This document shows positions 18,423 through 27,415 of a stretch of DNA of 64,000 nucleotides, piece after piece. The notes under the pieces were generated by a model. That model was not told the DNA's origin. It was given only the letters and a program-made list of their open reading frames with translations, and did not search any database. How positions within the stretch are numbered: the stretch's first letter is position 1; each line of letters begins with the position of its first letter. The position numbers and the translations under genes were made by a program. Source of the DNA: a bacterium (GTDB lineage Bacteria; Sumerlaeota; Sumerlaeia; SLMS01); NCBI GenBank assembly GCA_016125005.1, contig WGMQ01000011.1, forward strand, positions 1 to 64,000. The letters are read 5' to 3'.

Positions 18423-18562
18423 ACCTGTTTCCTATTTTAATCAGCGAGTACGAAGGTACCTGAGGTGGGACCTCGAACTCAAAAACTACCGAAACATAGC
18501 GCTATGGAAACTGAAGGTGATTTTTCTGTAACTCTTAAAACAGACTGTTGTAGCGTGAGACA

Positions 18563-21500
18563 ATGAATTCGGCAGACAAGAAACATTCCGATACCTTGAG
18601 GAGCGCACTGCTCGCACTTCATCACTCCGGCCATAACGGCTTTGAGGGATTGCTCGGCATAGTTCTGGGCGAGGCCACGGGGCAGTCATTTCGTCTCGCC
18701 AAGTCCGGGTCGCAGCGCGGTCGTGATGGCGACAGCGCCTTTGATGGCGGTGCAACTTACTTCGAAGGCAAGCGATACAAGCAAAGCCCGAAGACAGATG
18801 CGATCACGGTTAAGATCTTCGATCTTATGAACGACGATACAGGACAAGTGGACTTGTGGGTGCTTGGCGCAACCTGCGAGATCGCGGCGCAAACCGCAAC
18901 GGATACGCGCCGCCTCAGTGAGAAGATCGGCATAGGTTCAGTCGTTTTGGATTGGAATGAAAACGACCTTGGCCCGCTTCTCGTGGCAATCGTCAATGCG
19001 GGCCAAAATGCGAAAGACTTCATCAGCAAAAACCTCAAGGGCAAAACAAAGCCAGCCGAAATTAAAAACGCGCTTGCCGCGATTGACCATTTTGCAAAGC
19101 ATCCTGCCCTGCCTGCCCGATTAGAAACGCTTCGCAGCGCTCTTTCAGCCGAGGAAGCAGGACTAGGCTATGCGCGAAAGCGCAATCGTGAGTGGATGAC
19201 TTCCACCCTCTCCAACCGGGTGTCTGCACGCGCTCTCTTTGGCCAACCTCTTGCACCGAGAGATAACTCAGGGCTCACAGCGATAGCGCGGCCCATCGAG
19301 AGCAAGCTAGCCAGAGCCTTCAAAGGAACCCCCGAAGCAGATATATACGCCGTCGTCGGCGACGAAGGTGTTGGGAAATCGTGGTTAGTGGCATCTGCCT
19401 GGCTAACCAGCGACCCAGCATCAATTCTTCTCATGATCCCCGCGGAAGACTTGCTCGCTCCAGAAACTGTAAGCAGCTTTGAGATGTACCTCGTCAACAA
19501 GCTGATACGGCAAACGGGAGGGAGTGCCTCCCAGCAGGCAGTTGAACGATGGAGTCGGCGAATCAGAGGATGGCGCGCCAACCCGGCACCCACCAATGTG
19601 CGCGTTACCATGGTTCTCGATGGGCTCAATCAGTCCCTGAAGAACGATTGGTCAAGACGGCTGGATCATGCAGCGTTAGAGCTTGCGAAGATCGGAGGCC
19701 GTCTCGTCATAACAACAAGATCAGTACATTGGAAACACCTGAAAGACGCCCTTGCTAGCAAAATTGCCGAAGTTCGCGTTGATCGGTGGGCTGTATCCGA
19801 AGTGCAAGCCATTCTTCGTGGACGGTGCATCAATCCAAGCAAGGTAAAACCTGACGTCCTAGAGTCACTCCGTAACCCAAGAATACTTGGTATCGCGGTA
19901 GATCTTCTTTCGAAGAACGATGTCGAAAACATCGGCCAGCTTAGTGTTGGCCGCCTTATGTTCGAACATATGCGAAAAGCTCAGACTACGGGCGCTGTGC
20001 CTATGTCTGGCGCCCAGTTCGCCGAACTCCTGAAGGAGCTTGCGAACGAAGCCTTGGTGCGTGCGCAGAGGCAGCAGACAGACGACCTTCGCCTCTTTGA
20101 GGAGAAGAACCACCAGGGCCTGCAAGATGCGGCGTCGTGCCGCTTCTTTGAGCCCGTGAAAGGCAGTTTGCAGTATGAGATCAAACACGAGGGCCTCAAT
20201 CTTGGGCTCGCACTTTCCCTTATCGACGCCCTCGAAAGGGAACTGAGGAACGGGCGTGATCCTAAAGATCGCCTCGCTAGTATATTGGAGCCGGTAACTG
20301 CCCTTGATGAGGCCGCGAGCATTGTCTTCCTAGCAACCCAAATCGCGTGCCTGAATGATGAAGCGAGCCATGCGGTGAGGGCAGCCCTGATCGAGCATTT
20401 TGTATCGTTGCAGAATTTGCCAAACAGCGAGGCCGCAGCCTTCGCTGTTTTGGTGCGAACGGCAGCTCCATCTTTTCTTGCCGCAGCTGAGAGCGTACAC
20501 ACCAGCAACTCCCATGTCCCGAATGCCGATTGGCTGCTTTACGCACTTGTTACCCACCGGGACCATCCCCTGGTGTGGGCAGAAATTTCAATTGCCGTGC
20601 GGCGCTGGCTTGCCTTCTTTTCACTCGCCCCTGAGCGAATGATGTTCAAATCGCAAGGTCGTGACTCCGATGCAGAAGTGAGTGAGGAGCGTGCCAAGCG
20701 TCAGGATGTTATCGATAAGAAGGTCGCGTCACTGACTGAGATTGAGAAGAAATACATCAACGACAATCTCATTGAGACCGATTGCTGGCGCTTTGAAACG
20801 CTGCACCGTCTGGCCTTCTATCTGCTCGCAGGCAAGCCATTGGAAGGATTTGCCAGCGACTTGGTGAATTGGAGCGTTTCAGATGCTCTCGGACCGGCCA
20901 TCCACGCTCCCGACAAAGAGTTCCGGCAGCTAATTCGCTTCAATCGCGTAGACTGGAGGGAGACGCAGGCAGCGCTTCTCAAGGAGATAGAGGTTCTTGA
21001 GGGCGACAATTCTTCGGCCGTTGGTAAATGGGCGATCGTTGAGATTCTGCGCGGAACCGGTGCGTTGCATGATGCAAGGGAGGCTGAGGACCTTGCCGAA
21101 TGGCTCACGCGCGATCGAGAGAAGTTCGAAGGATGGTCGCGTATTGAGGACTATTGCGCAGTCGATCCATGCGATCCAGGCACGAGTAAGCCTGACAATG
21201 TCGACGAGACAGCGAGGCAGTACCGCAAGATCGATGCATCCAAACTTGCAACCCACATGGGCCAGGGGGCGGACGATCATTTTTTCAATATGGCACGAAC
21301 GGGGGTAGCGCGGTTTCATCTTGACGATGCGGTCGTCCCGCATCGAGGGTTGGCAGACGAGCTCTTAATGAGAACAGGGTTCGCTCAACGGCAGGCCGCT
21401 CTCACGCTGCTTGAACATAGCTCCGCGCTAACGCAGCAGCAGGCGCGCGATATTCTGAAAGTAGGACAAGGGACTGAGGCCAAACTCGACAAAGATAACC

Positions 21501-23179
21501 GTGACGGTCGGGATGAATGGCTTACCGCTCAATATTGTATCTATACCGCAATCGCCCATCTCACCGCAGACGATCAGCTCGAGGCCATTGCCGGCATAGA
21601 AAGTAACAACGTTCTCTTGGACATTCTCGACGCTCTGCGGCCGGCATCAAAAGAAAAGACCGAGCGCGTGTTGGAACGTGTTCTGCAGTCAACAGACAGC
21701 AACAAGCAAAGCTCGGTACTTGCTGCGATCAGATATTCCCGTCCCGATCTCTCGCCGCGCTCTCGTGCGATCATCGGAGGATTTCTTAACTCGGACGATG
21801 CAGGCGTGCGCACTCAGGCCTTAGGAGCCGCTGCGGCTAGTGGCGATGAAGCCCTGCTGAAGTTGGTCGTCACGAGTGGATGGGATGCACGTCCGCTCCG
21901 AACAGGTGAGCAGACCTTTGAACGGTGGTATGGCTCTTCTGCGATTCTTGAAGCTGCGAAATCGGGGCTTATCCCTCTTGATGAAGCACTCGACCGGATG
22001 GACCTTCATCACTATGGGTTTGCTGCGCAGGCGCTAGGTCAATCTTCGGCCAAAGAGATCGCAAAGCGTGTTGAAGCAGCGCTTATCAACGCGATTGGCT
22101 ACACGCAGGGTCCCGATATACCAGAAATGGTAACATCAACGCCAGACGCCGCAAGTTCTGGCCCACCTATGATCTCGCTGAGTGATCCACCTCCGAGCCA
22201 GGATATTGCAGATAGGCTCAATCGATTGGGTGAGACAAGTGAGCAGTTTGATGCACGGCAAGATCGCCTAGCTCAGTCGTTCGATCGGTTCACAAAGGAC
22301 CTGACATCGGCTGATGCGAGGCTTGTTCTTTCAGACCTTACCCTGGGCGGGGTGAAGGCACTCGTTGAAGCGGATGAGGAAGCAGGAAAACGTTGGATTG
22401 CCATTTTAGGCAATGCCACGGATGCTCAGTTGCGCCACGTCCACCACGTTGCAACGCAGATCGCGGTTTCCCTGCCAACCGGGGACAATGCCGGGAAACT
22501 GCTCGCCCGGCTTGAAGCTACTAGCCCTTCGATCAACCGCGTGGAGGGTCTGGGGAAGGTTCCCGCACATTCACTTGCCCTATGGGGCAAAGCTGACGAT
22601 CCCGGCATCAAAGAAATTTGTAGGCATCGCCTAGTCACGCGCCGCGATGACGGCCAGATCGCGCTCGAGGTTCTTGCCGCGACTCTGAGCGGGAAGTCTG
22701 CGATTGTTGAGGAGACAATCGACGGCCTTCTCGCATCCGGACAACCCGCCGATGTCTGTTTGGGGCTTACGCTTTCTGGCTTTTGTGACGAAAGTGCCCA
22801 TGCGAGCAGCGTGCTCGCGCGCTTCGAAAAGGCGCAAGGCTACATCGGCATCGCTCACAAGGCTGCCTGCGGAGACTACCAACGCAATTTGTGGGCTCGG
22901 AAATGGTATGAGCAAATGAAGGGCGCCAAAACGGTGTTGGAATTTTGGCAAGCCTCAGTTCAGCTTAACAAGATCGTAGACGGGCGCTTCGATATTTGGT
23001 CGAAAGATTCCGGACCAGAGACTGAAATATTCCGCGCCTTCCTGCCTACGGTCTGGCGCGAAATCAGCCGCCGCGCCGAAAAGTGGCAGGGCAAGCGCAA
23101 GGACCATCTGTTCGGAGATAAGTCGCCCGCGGACTTATTCCTCCCTGAAGGGGTTTTCGTGGATAGGGCTGTGGGCTGA
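18563..23179 (+). CDS. Giant NTPase with N-terminal PD-(D/E)xK nuclease (STAND/Avs-like), putative antiphage protein
   Basis: A 1538-residue protein. Residues about 20-130 form a restriction-endonuclease-like domain, with GRDG (Asp55) and FEGKRY (Glu68-x-Lys70) as the D...ExK core. A P-loop NTPase follows: Walker A GDEGVGKS at 266-273, Walker B VTMVLDGLNQ with Asp353 and a sensor strand LVITTRS near 380-387, the pattern of STAND ATPases. The remaining about 1000 residues are helical with HEAT-like stretches (about 1070-1110) and no known domain. Nuclease-NTPase-helical sensor is the layout of Avs antiviral proteins, in which the C-terminal part recognises phage proteins. The start has weak ribosome signal. 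The stop lies one base from the stop of convergent fic. Composition is less GC-rich than the core genome. Confidence 0.75.
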   Translation: MNSADKKHSDTLRSALLALHHSGHNGFEGLLGIVLGEATGQSFRLAKSGSQRGRDGDSAFDGGATYFEGKRYKQSPKTDAITVKIFDLMNDDTGQVDLWVLGATCEIAAQTATDTRRLSEKIGIGSVVLDWNENDLGPLLVAIVNAGQNAKDFISKNLKGKTKPAEIKNALAAIDHFAKHPALPARLETLRSALSAEEAGLGYARKRNREWMTSTLSNRVSARALFGQPLAPRDNSGLTAIARPIESKLARAFKGTPEADIYAVVGDEGVGKSWLVASAWLTSDPASILLMIPAEDLLAPETVSSFEMYLVNKLIRQTGGSASQQAVERWSRRIRGWRANPAPTNVRVTMVLDGLNQSLKNDWSRRLDHAALELAKIGGRLVITTRSVHWKHLKDALASKIAEVRVDRWAVSEVQAILRGRCINPSKVKPDVLESLRNPRILGIAVDLLSKNDVENIGQLSVGRLMFEHMRKAQTTGAVPMSGAQFAELLKELANEALVRAQRQQTDDLRLFEEKNHQGLQDAASCRFFEPVKGSLQYEIKHEGLNLGLALSLIDALERELRNGRDPKDRLASILEPVTALDEAASIVFLATQIACLNDEASHAVRAALIEHFVSLQNLPNSEAAAFAVLVRTAAPSFLAAAESVHTSNSHVPNADWLLYALVTHRDHPLVWAEISIAVRRWLAFFSLAPERMMFKSQGRDSDAEVSEERAKRQDVIDKKVASLTEIEKKYINDNLIETDCWRFETLHRLAFYLLAGKPLEGFASDLVNWSVSDALGPAIHAPDKEFRQLIRFNRVDWRETQAALLKEIEVLEGDNSSAVGKWAIVEILRGTGALHDAREAEDLAEWLTRDREKFEGWSRIEDYCAVDPCDPGTSKPDNVDETARQYRKIDASKLATHMGQGADDHFFNMARTGVARFHLDDAVVPHRGLADELLMRTGFAQRQAALTLLEHSSALTQQQARDILKVGQGTEAKLDKDNRDGRDEWLTAQYCIYTAIAHLTADDQLEAIAGIESNNVLLDILDALRPASKEKTERVLERVLQSTDSNKQSSVLAAIRYSRPDLSPRSRAIIGGFLNSDDAGVRTQALGAAAASGDEALLKLVVTSGWDARPLRTGEQTFERWYGSSAILEAAKSGLIPLDEALDRMDLHHYGFAAQALGQSSAKEIAKRVEAALINAIGYTQGPDIPEMVTSTPDAASSGPPMISLSDPPPSQDIADRLNRLGETSEQFDARQDRLAQSFDRFTKDLTSADARLVLSDLTLGGVKALVEADEEAGKRWIAILGNATDAQLRHVHHVATQIAVSLPTGDNAGKLLARLEATSPSINRVEGLGKVPAHSLALWGKADDPGIKEICRHRLVTRRDDGQIALEVLAATLSGKSAIVEETIDGLLASGQPADVCLGLTLSGFCDESAHASSVLARFEKAQGYIGIAHKAACGDYQRNLWARKWYEQMKGAKTVLEFWQASVQLNKIVDGRFDIWSKDSGPETEIFRAFLPTVWREISRRAEKWQGKRKDHLFGDKSPADLFLPEGVFVDRAVG

Positions 23180-23180
23180 T

Positions 23181-24239
23181 TTACTGCTGACTGTACCACG
23201 TCCCTTTTCCTGTGCCGTGCTGTGATATGTGATTGGCGGCAACCAGCACGCCGAGGTGTTTCTTCACCGTGTTCCGGTTGGCACCGGTAAGCTTGACAAT
23301 CTCTCCAATGGTGATCCGGCCGCGCTCTTTGATTGCCTCGATGATTTGCAGCGATAGCTCCGGCAGCGTGTCCATGACGATGCGCTCGCGCTCGATCTTC
23401 CTTTCCAGGCGCTGCTTCTGCTGCTGGAGCGCGCGTAGGAAATAAATCGTCCACGGCTGCCAGTTCGGCTTGGCGCTGCGGATCGTACGCTGTGTCTGGC
23501 GCAGGGCGAGATAGTAGCCTTCCTTGCTGTTTTCGATGATGCTTTCCAGCGATGAATAGGGGACGTAGTTATATCCCGCGCGCAGCAAGAGCAGCGTCGT
23601 CAGGATACGCGACAAGCGGCCGTTCCCGTCCTGGAAGGGATGGATTTCCAGGAAGACGACGGTGAAGATGCCGATCGCCAGAAGCGGGTGATGCGCTCTT
23701 TCGTCGAGCGTTTTTCGCGTCCATTGCACCAGTTCTTGCATGAGACGCGGCGTGTCGAAGGGCGTTGCCGTTTCGAAGACAATGCCGATCTCTTTGCCAT
23801 GCTCGTCAAATGCGCTGACATGGTTCGGATTGGTCTTGTAGCTGCCGCGCTGGCGCTCGTCCTTGGCGCTATGGGCAAGCAGGTCGCGGTGAAACTGCTT
23901 GATGTGGTTCTCGGTAAGGTCGATCACCGCAAAATGCGAAAAGACCGTCTCCATCACCTGTGCGTAGCCTGCGACTTCCTGTTCGTCGCGCGTGTCGAAT
24001 TTCCTGATTTCGATATTGGTGAGCAGCCGCTCGACATCCTTGTCCGACAGCTTTGCGCCTTCGATGCGCGTCGAGGAACCGATGCTTTCAATCGTGGCAA
24101 CACGCCGGAGGGCGGATAACCGTTCAGGCGCCAGTGTACCAAGTGCGCGCCAAGCCCCCTTGAACTCATCGATTTCCGCAATGAGGGCAAGGATTTCAGG
24201 GGTAATCAGCAGGGTATCGGTCTTCAGACTCATACCCAT
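23181..24239 (-). CDS. fic: Fic family AMP-transferase with C-terminal winged helix
   Basis: A 352-residue protein. The Fic catalytic motif HPFQDGNGRLSR is at residues 200-211 and the inhibitory helix SxxxEG is present (Ser56 to Glu60-Gly61, in SSTRIEG), so this is a class II (N-terminal, self-inhibited) Fic. The C-terminal domain (about 300-352) is a winged helix (ERGRITIGEIVKLTGANRNT, then VKKHLGVLVAANHI). Fic enzymes attach AMP to target hydroxyl groups, often as toxins or regulators. The ATG at 24237-24239 overlaps the first of six operator-like repeats; a second ATG two codons later and an upstream TTG are alternatives. Autoregulation through the winged helix is likely. Confidence 0.9.
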   Translation of the reverse strand: MGMSLKTDTLLITPEILALIAEIDEFKGAWRALGTLAPERLSALRRVATIESIGSSTRIEGAKLSDKDVERLLTNIEIRKFDTRDEQEVAGYAQVMETVFSHFAVIDLTENHIKQFHRDLLAHSAKDERQRGSYKTNPNHVSAFDEHGKEIGIVFETATPFDTPRLMQELVQWTRKTLDERAHHPLLAIGIFTVVFLEIHPFQDGNGRLSRILTTLLLLRAGYNYVPYSSLESIIENSKEGYYLALRQTQRTIRSAKPNWQPWTIYFLRALQQQKQRLERKIERERIVMDTLPELSLQIIEAIKERGRITIGEIVKLTGANRNTVKKHLGVLVAANHISQHGTGKGTWYSQQ

Positions 24240-24314
24240 AAGAGTATCCAAAAATACCCATAAATGCTAGCAAATCGCGAAAATACCCAAAACCTTATCC
24301 ATAAGTACCCATAA
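24233..24314 (-). promoter_or_regulatory. Two triplets of a TTATGGGTA-type operator in front of fic
   Basis: On the + strand the 9-mer TACCCATAA or a one- or two-base variant starts at 24233, 24245, 24255, 24284, 24296 and 24306. The spacing is 12 then 10 within each triplet, and the second triplet is an exact 51-base shift of the first. The first site overlaps the fic start codon. About one helical turn between sites suggests cooperative binding, most simply by the Fic winged helix. Confidence 0.75.
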
Positions 24315-24460
24315 TCGGGCATCCGGGCGCGCGCTATGGCTGCGCCACCGAGCCGCCCTGCGGCGTCTCGGCCCATTCGGGTAACGATCGCTGATGCAAG
24401 AGCAGGGGCTTCGCCCCCGGCGCGGGCAAGGGCGCGGTTCCCGAGGCTCGGCTTCGCCTG

Positions 24461-24533
24461 CGCCCGCCGCGCCGATCCTTGCCCGCGCCACCCCCATTCT
24501 CGCCGAAGGGCAAAGGTTCAGCGGGGCTGAACC
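24461..24533 (+). repeat. Direct repeat copy 1, ending in an 8-bp-stem hairpin
   Basis: About 73 bases including CGCCACCCCCATTCTCGCCG and the hairpin GGTTCAGC-GGG-GCTGAACC at 24515-24533. A diverged copy lies at 24717-24788. The final 55 bases of the two copies differ at only a few positions. Confidence 0.8.
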
Positions 24534-24716
24534 TCATGGGTGAGGCATAGGACGGCGTCCTATAACTCATCCCTTCATGGATCCCCGAAGTTCCGCACCC
24601 GGTTGTGCCGGCCTTTCGGTATCCATACTCAATGGCTATTCGGCAGAGCCGTTGCGGCGAATAGGGCTGCTATTCTCCGCATTTCGTGCGGTGAATACGG
24701 CTCGGCTTGATGGTGG

Positions 24717-24788
24717 GGCCGCCGCGCTGATACTTGCCTGCGCCACCCCTATTCTCGCCGAAGGGCAGAGGTTCAGCGGGGCTGAACC
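24717..24788 (+). repeat. Direct repeat copy 2
   Basis: Matches copy 1 at 24461-24533 and ends in the same hairpin GGTTCAGC-GGG-GCTGAACC (24770-24788). Immediately after it the base composition drops sharply, marking a junction between GC-rich and AT-rich DNA. Confidence 0.8.
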
Positions 24789-24889
24789 CAATAGACATAA
24801 ATCGCAAGTATTACAAAAAAACCAAATATATATTGACATATGTCTTTGTATTACGTATTTGACGTATCTTTAAATACATTGAGGCAAAT

Positions 24890-25072
24890 ATGAGTAATAC
24901 TTACAACGATAGTGAAAGAACTAGCAAAAGACTAAAATACGCTTTTATAGTTGCAGCCGGGTTTTTGCTGGCCAGAGGTGGCGTGGTAACATATAATGAC
25001 ATCTCTTCGCTTATTGCGCCTGCAACAAATCTAACCGTCTGCGATGTAGAGCAAGCACCAAGTTTGAAATAG
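24890..25072 (+). CDS. Possible small membrane protein (60 aa), doubtful
   Basis: Begins MSNTYNDSERTSKRLKYAF with GAGG five bases before the ATG and carries one hydrophobic stretch (AFIVAAGFLLARGGV). It lies in an AT-rich island and its end overlaps the end of the convergent two-TM gene by 62 bases. No family is recognised; it could be chance. Confidence 0.3.
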   Translation: MSNTYNDSERTSKRLKYAFIVAAGFLLARGGVVTYNDISSLIAPATNLTVCDVEQAPSLK

Positions 25073-25760
25073 CAGCCTCGTCTACAGCACGATTCGACAA
25101 GCGTATGCGGCCTTGCTTAAGTCCGAGATGTTTAAATAGCTGATTGTTAACTTTAATAAGCTGAGTTGCTACTGGATTGCGGCGAATACGCTCTATTGTT
25201 TCGCTGTCATTCACCTTAGACACTGCGGCTCTGTCGTCGATAAAATATCCATCCCCTGTATGAAAATTCTCATCAACACCACTGAATCTGAGCCTGCAAA
25301 AGCCGTAAGTGTTGTTCAAGTCCGCATGGCCTGTATCTTTTTCAGCCTGTGAAGGGCCTACATACATATAAAATATTGTATGTCCATCAGTCTGTATAAC
25401 AGTGCCTCTTGAGTTCCACCAAGTCACAAATCGAGCAGAATTAACATCGAAAACCTTTCCTCGGATTGATAGGTTGGACCCTTTACGTTTCATCTCAAAA
25501 ACGCCGTACAGCGATTCATCGGGAGTTTGGGCGCTTATCCAAATTCCTGTAAAAAGACTATACTTTTCGACAAAATAAAAATTTAAAAGATCAACTGCTT
25601 TCAATATAAATTCATAAGCAACGAAAAGTACTATTGATATTCCTATTACCAGCAAAAACTTCAATGGCAACGAATCGACGGAATCAACAGCCAGACCAAG
25701 AAAAACGCCCAAAAGAAGAAGAACAAATGGTATGAGGCGATTTCGCCAATCCTCAGTCAT
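25011..25760 (-). CDS. Two-TM, beta-rich membrane protein with Cap15-like (S-2TMbeta) layout
   Basis: A 249-residue protein. The ATG at 25758-25760 has GGGAGG seven bases upstream, which decides against a longer frame. Two hydrophobic helices (about residues 9-25 and 31-53) are followed by a beta-rich domain starting FTGIWISAQ and containing MKRKGSNLSIRGKVFD, GHTIFYMYVGPSQ, TYGFCRLRFSG and GDGYFIDDR. This order (two TM helices, then a small beta barrel with a Gly-x-Trp start) is that of the membrane-disrupting CBASS effector Cap15. No CD-NTase is next to it. The C-terminal 60 residues are helical. AT-rich composition marks it as foreign. The family call is tentative. Confidence 0.6.
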   Translation of the reverse strand: MTEDWRNRLIPFVLLLLGVFLGLAVDSVDSLPLKFLLVIGISIVLFVAYEFILKAVDLLNFYFVEKYSLFTGIWISAQTPDESLYGVFEMKRKGSNLSIRGKVFDVNSARFVTWWNSRGTVIQTDGHTIFYMYVGPSQAEKDTGHADLNNTYGFCRLRFSGVDENFHTGDGYFIDDRAAVSKVNDSETIERIRRNPVATQLIKVNNQLFKHLGLKQGRIRLSNRAVDEAAISNLVLALHRRRLDLLQAQ

Positions 25761-25936
25761 TTGACCGCCTCCCAGCCGCTGATCTTTCCGAGATTCCGAC
25801 GCTTGCAATTTGAGATCGGTGAAGGAGCGTTGTCAACAGCAAGACAAACTACCTACGGCGCAAGAAATCGAGTCTTATCCTCAACGAACTCTGCTCCTGT
25901 CTACGCACGGTGGCATAGGGATTGGCCGACAACCCA

Positions 25937-27415
25937 TCATTCCCGCTCGCTCGCCCGCAATTCATGCAGCATGGCCAGCAGTTGGTCATCGCTGGTCTCT
26001 GTCATGGTAGGCGCAGGCAGGGCCGGGCGACGTTCCAGCCACGCATATTTGTCGGGCTTGAGCCGCACGTCGCGCAGATAGCCCGAGAGTTCGGGCCGCT
26101 CCCAGTAGTTGGGCATGGCCACGGTGAAGAAGCCATGGTCGCGGGAATCGAGCAGACCGGACTCGCCGCCGGTCGCCTCGCGGATGTCCTCGACCTGGAG
26201 CAGGGGGCGGGCCTGTTCTACGAGATTGTCGCCCGATCCTGCGACCTGGTTCGCCGAAACGTTGAAGCCCCGGATCATGACGCTGGTTCTGCCCGAACGA
26301 TGCTCGATCTCCTTCAAGGTCTCCATGTCGGGAAGACCGCGATAGAGCGTATGGGCGACAGCCTTCTTCCAGATGCGCGCCGTCTCCTTGCCATAGCGCG
26401 CCTCGATCTGCGCGCCCGCATTCTGGAACACGCCAAGGAAATTGACGCCGCCCTGCCGGTAGAGGGTCAGGATTTCAGGGAAGTTGGAGACGTAGAGCTG
26501 GCCCCATTCCTCGCCGACGACCAATGCCCTTAAGGGTCCGTGCGCGTCGGCGAAGCGTTCGATCACCGCCGCCGTCATCGCGCCAACGAAGGTGCGGCTC
26601 GACTCGCTCCTTGCCGAGCCGACGATGAAGAGCGCCGTGCGCTCATTTTTCATGTGGGCGGGATCGAAGGAATTTGAATCCGTCGCCGCCCGCCCCGCCG
26701 ATCCCGGCTGGAATCCCTGCAAGCGCTCGACCATGGTCGAGGCATAGGCGTTCCACTGGTCGGTTGATTGCGTCATGCTGGCGATCTGAAGGCACATCCC
26801 GGCATCGTCCTGCATCCGGCTGTCGGAAGCCCAGAGCAGAAGATCGTCGCGGATCGCCTCGCGTCCGCGTCCGAAGAAATCCCACAGCCCGCCCGGCGTG
26901 CAGGGATAGCGCGGCGAGGGATAAAGCGCCGCGCGCTTGTTGTAGAGGGCAAAGGCCGTGCGCACGCCCTGGCCGATCCATCGATGCGCCGCGTGCGGTT
27001 CGACCGGCACGAGGTAGCTGGCGCAGTCATAGGCGATCTCGCCGACCAGCGCGCGCAGTTCGGGCCGTCTCGCCATGTCGAGCAGGCGCGTGTTGATGTT
27101 GAAGGTCTCTCCCGGCCAGCCATGAATCCGGCCGGGATTGATGAAGCGCACATCGTATCCCTGTCGCTCCAGTGTTTTCCATGACACCCATGCGAGTTCC
27201 CCGTCCTTGGGATCGGTGACGATCTTGGAAAGATGCGCTGTCCTCGGCGAGACGAGGTTCACGCCAAGGAAGCGCGTCAGCTTGCCCTTGCCCGCCTGCG
27301 CGTCGATGGCGACCGGTTCGGTGCCATCATAGATGAGCGGCTGGCCGCGAACGAAACCGAGTTCAATGCCGCGCCGGATATTCTGATACGGGCGAAGGGG
27401 GACCAGATCGTTCAT
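25937..27415 (-). CDS. traG: TraG/VirD4-family coupling protein with unusual nucleotide-binding motifs
   Basis: A 492-residue TraG/TraD-type protein that would link the relaxase-DNA complex to a secretion channel. The usual GPxxSGKGTRFL motif appears as AQAGKGKLTRFLGVNL, followed by IVTDPKDGEL and the NINT segment. The Walker B position reads ALVVGEEWGQL instead of the usual LLDEF/W. No strong N-terminal membrane anchor is visible, unlike VirD4. Start ATG overlaps the stop of the upstream small gene (ATGA). It is the last gene of the block mobC-relaxase-membrane protein-small gene-traG. ATPase activity is uncertain given the motif changes. Confidence 0.85.
   Translation of the reverse strand: MNDLVPLRPYQNIRRGIELGFVRGQPLIYDGTEPVAIDAQAGKGKLTRFLGVNLVSPRTAHLSKIVTDPKDGELAWVSWKTLERQGYDVRFINPGRIHGWPGETFNINTRLLDMARRPELRALVGEIAYDCASYLVPVEPHAAHRWIGQGVRTAFALYNKRAALYPSPRYPCTPGGLWDFFGRGREAIRDDLLLWASDSRMQDDAGMCLQIASMTQSTDQWNAYASTMVERLQGFQPGSAGRAATDSNSFDPAHMKNERTALFIVGSARSESSRTFVGAMTAAVIERFADAHGPLRALVVGEEWGQLYVSNFPEILTLYRQGGVNFLGVFQNAGAQIEARYGKETARIWKKAVAHTLYRGLPDMETLKEIEHRSGRTSVMIRGFNVSANQVAGSGDNLVEQARPLLQVEDIREATGGESGLLDSRDHGFFTVAMPNYWERPELSGYLRDVRLKPDKYAWLERRPALPAPTMTETSDDQLLAMLHELRASERE

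Larger units (their letters stand above)
24315..24889. other. Intergenic region with hairpins and a diverged duplication
   Basis: About 575 bases between the fic operators and a doubtful small gene. It holds GC hairpins such as GGGGCTTCGCCCC near 24406, ATAGGAC/GTCCTAT at 24547-24563 and two copies of GGTTCAGC/GCTGAACC. No gene is supported. Confidence 0.6.
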
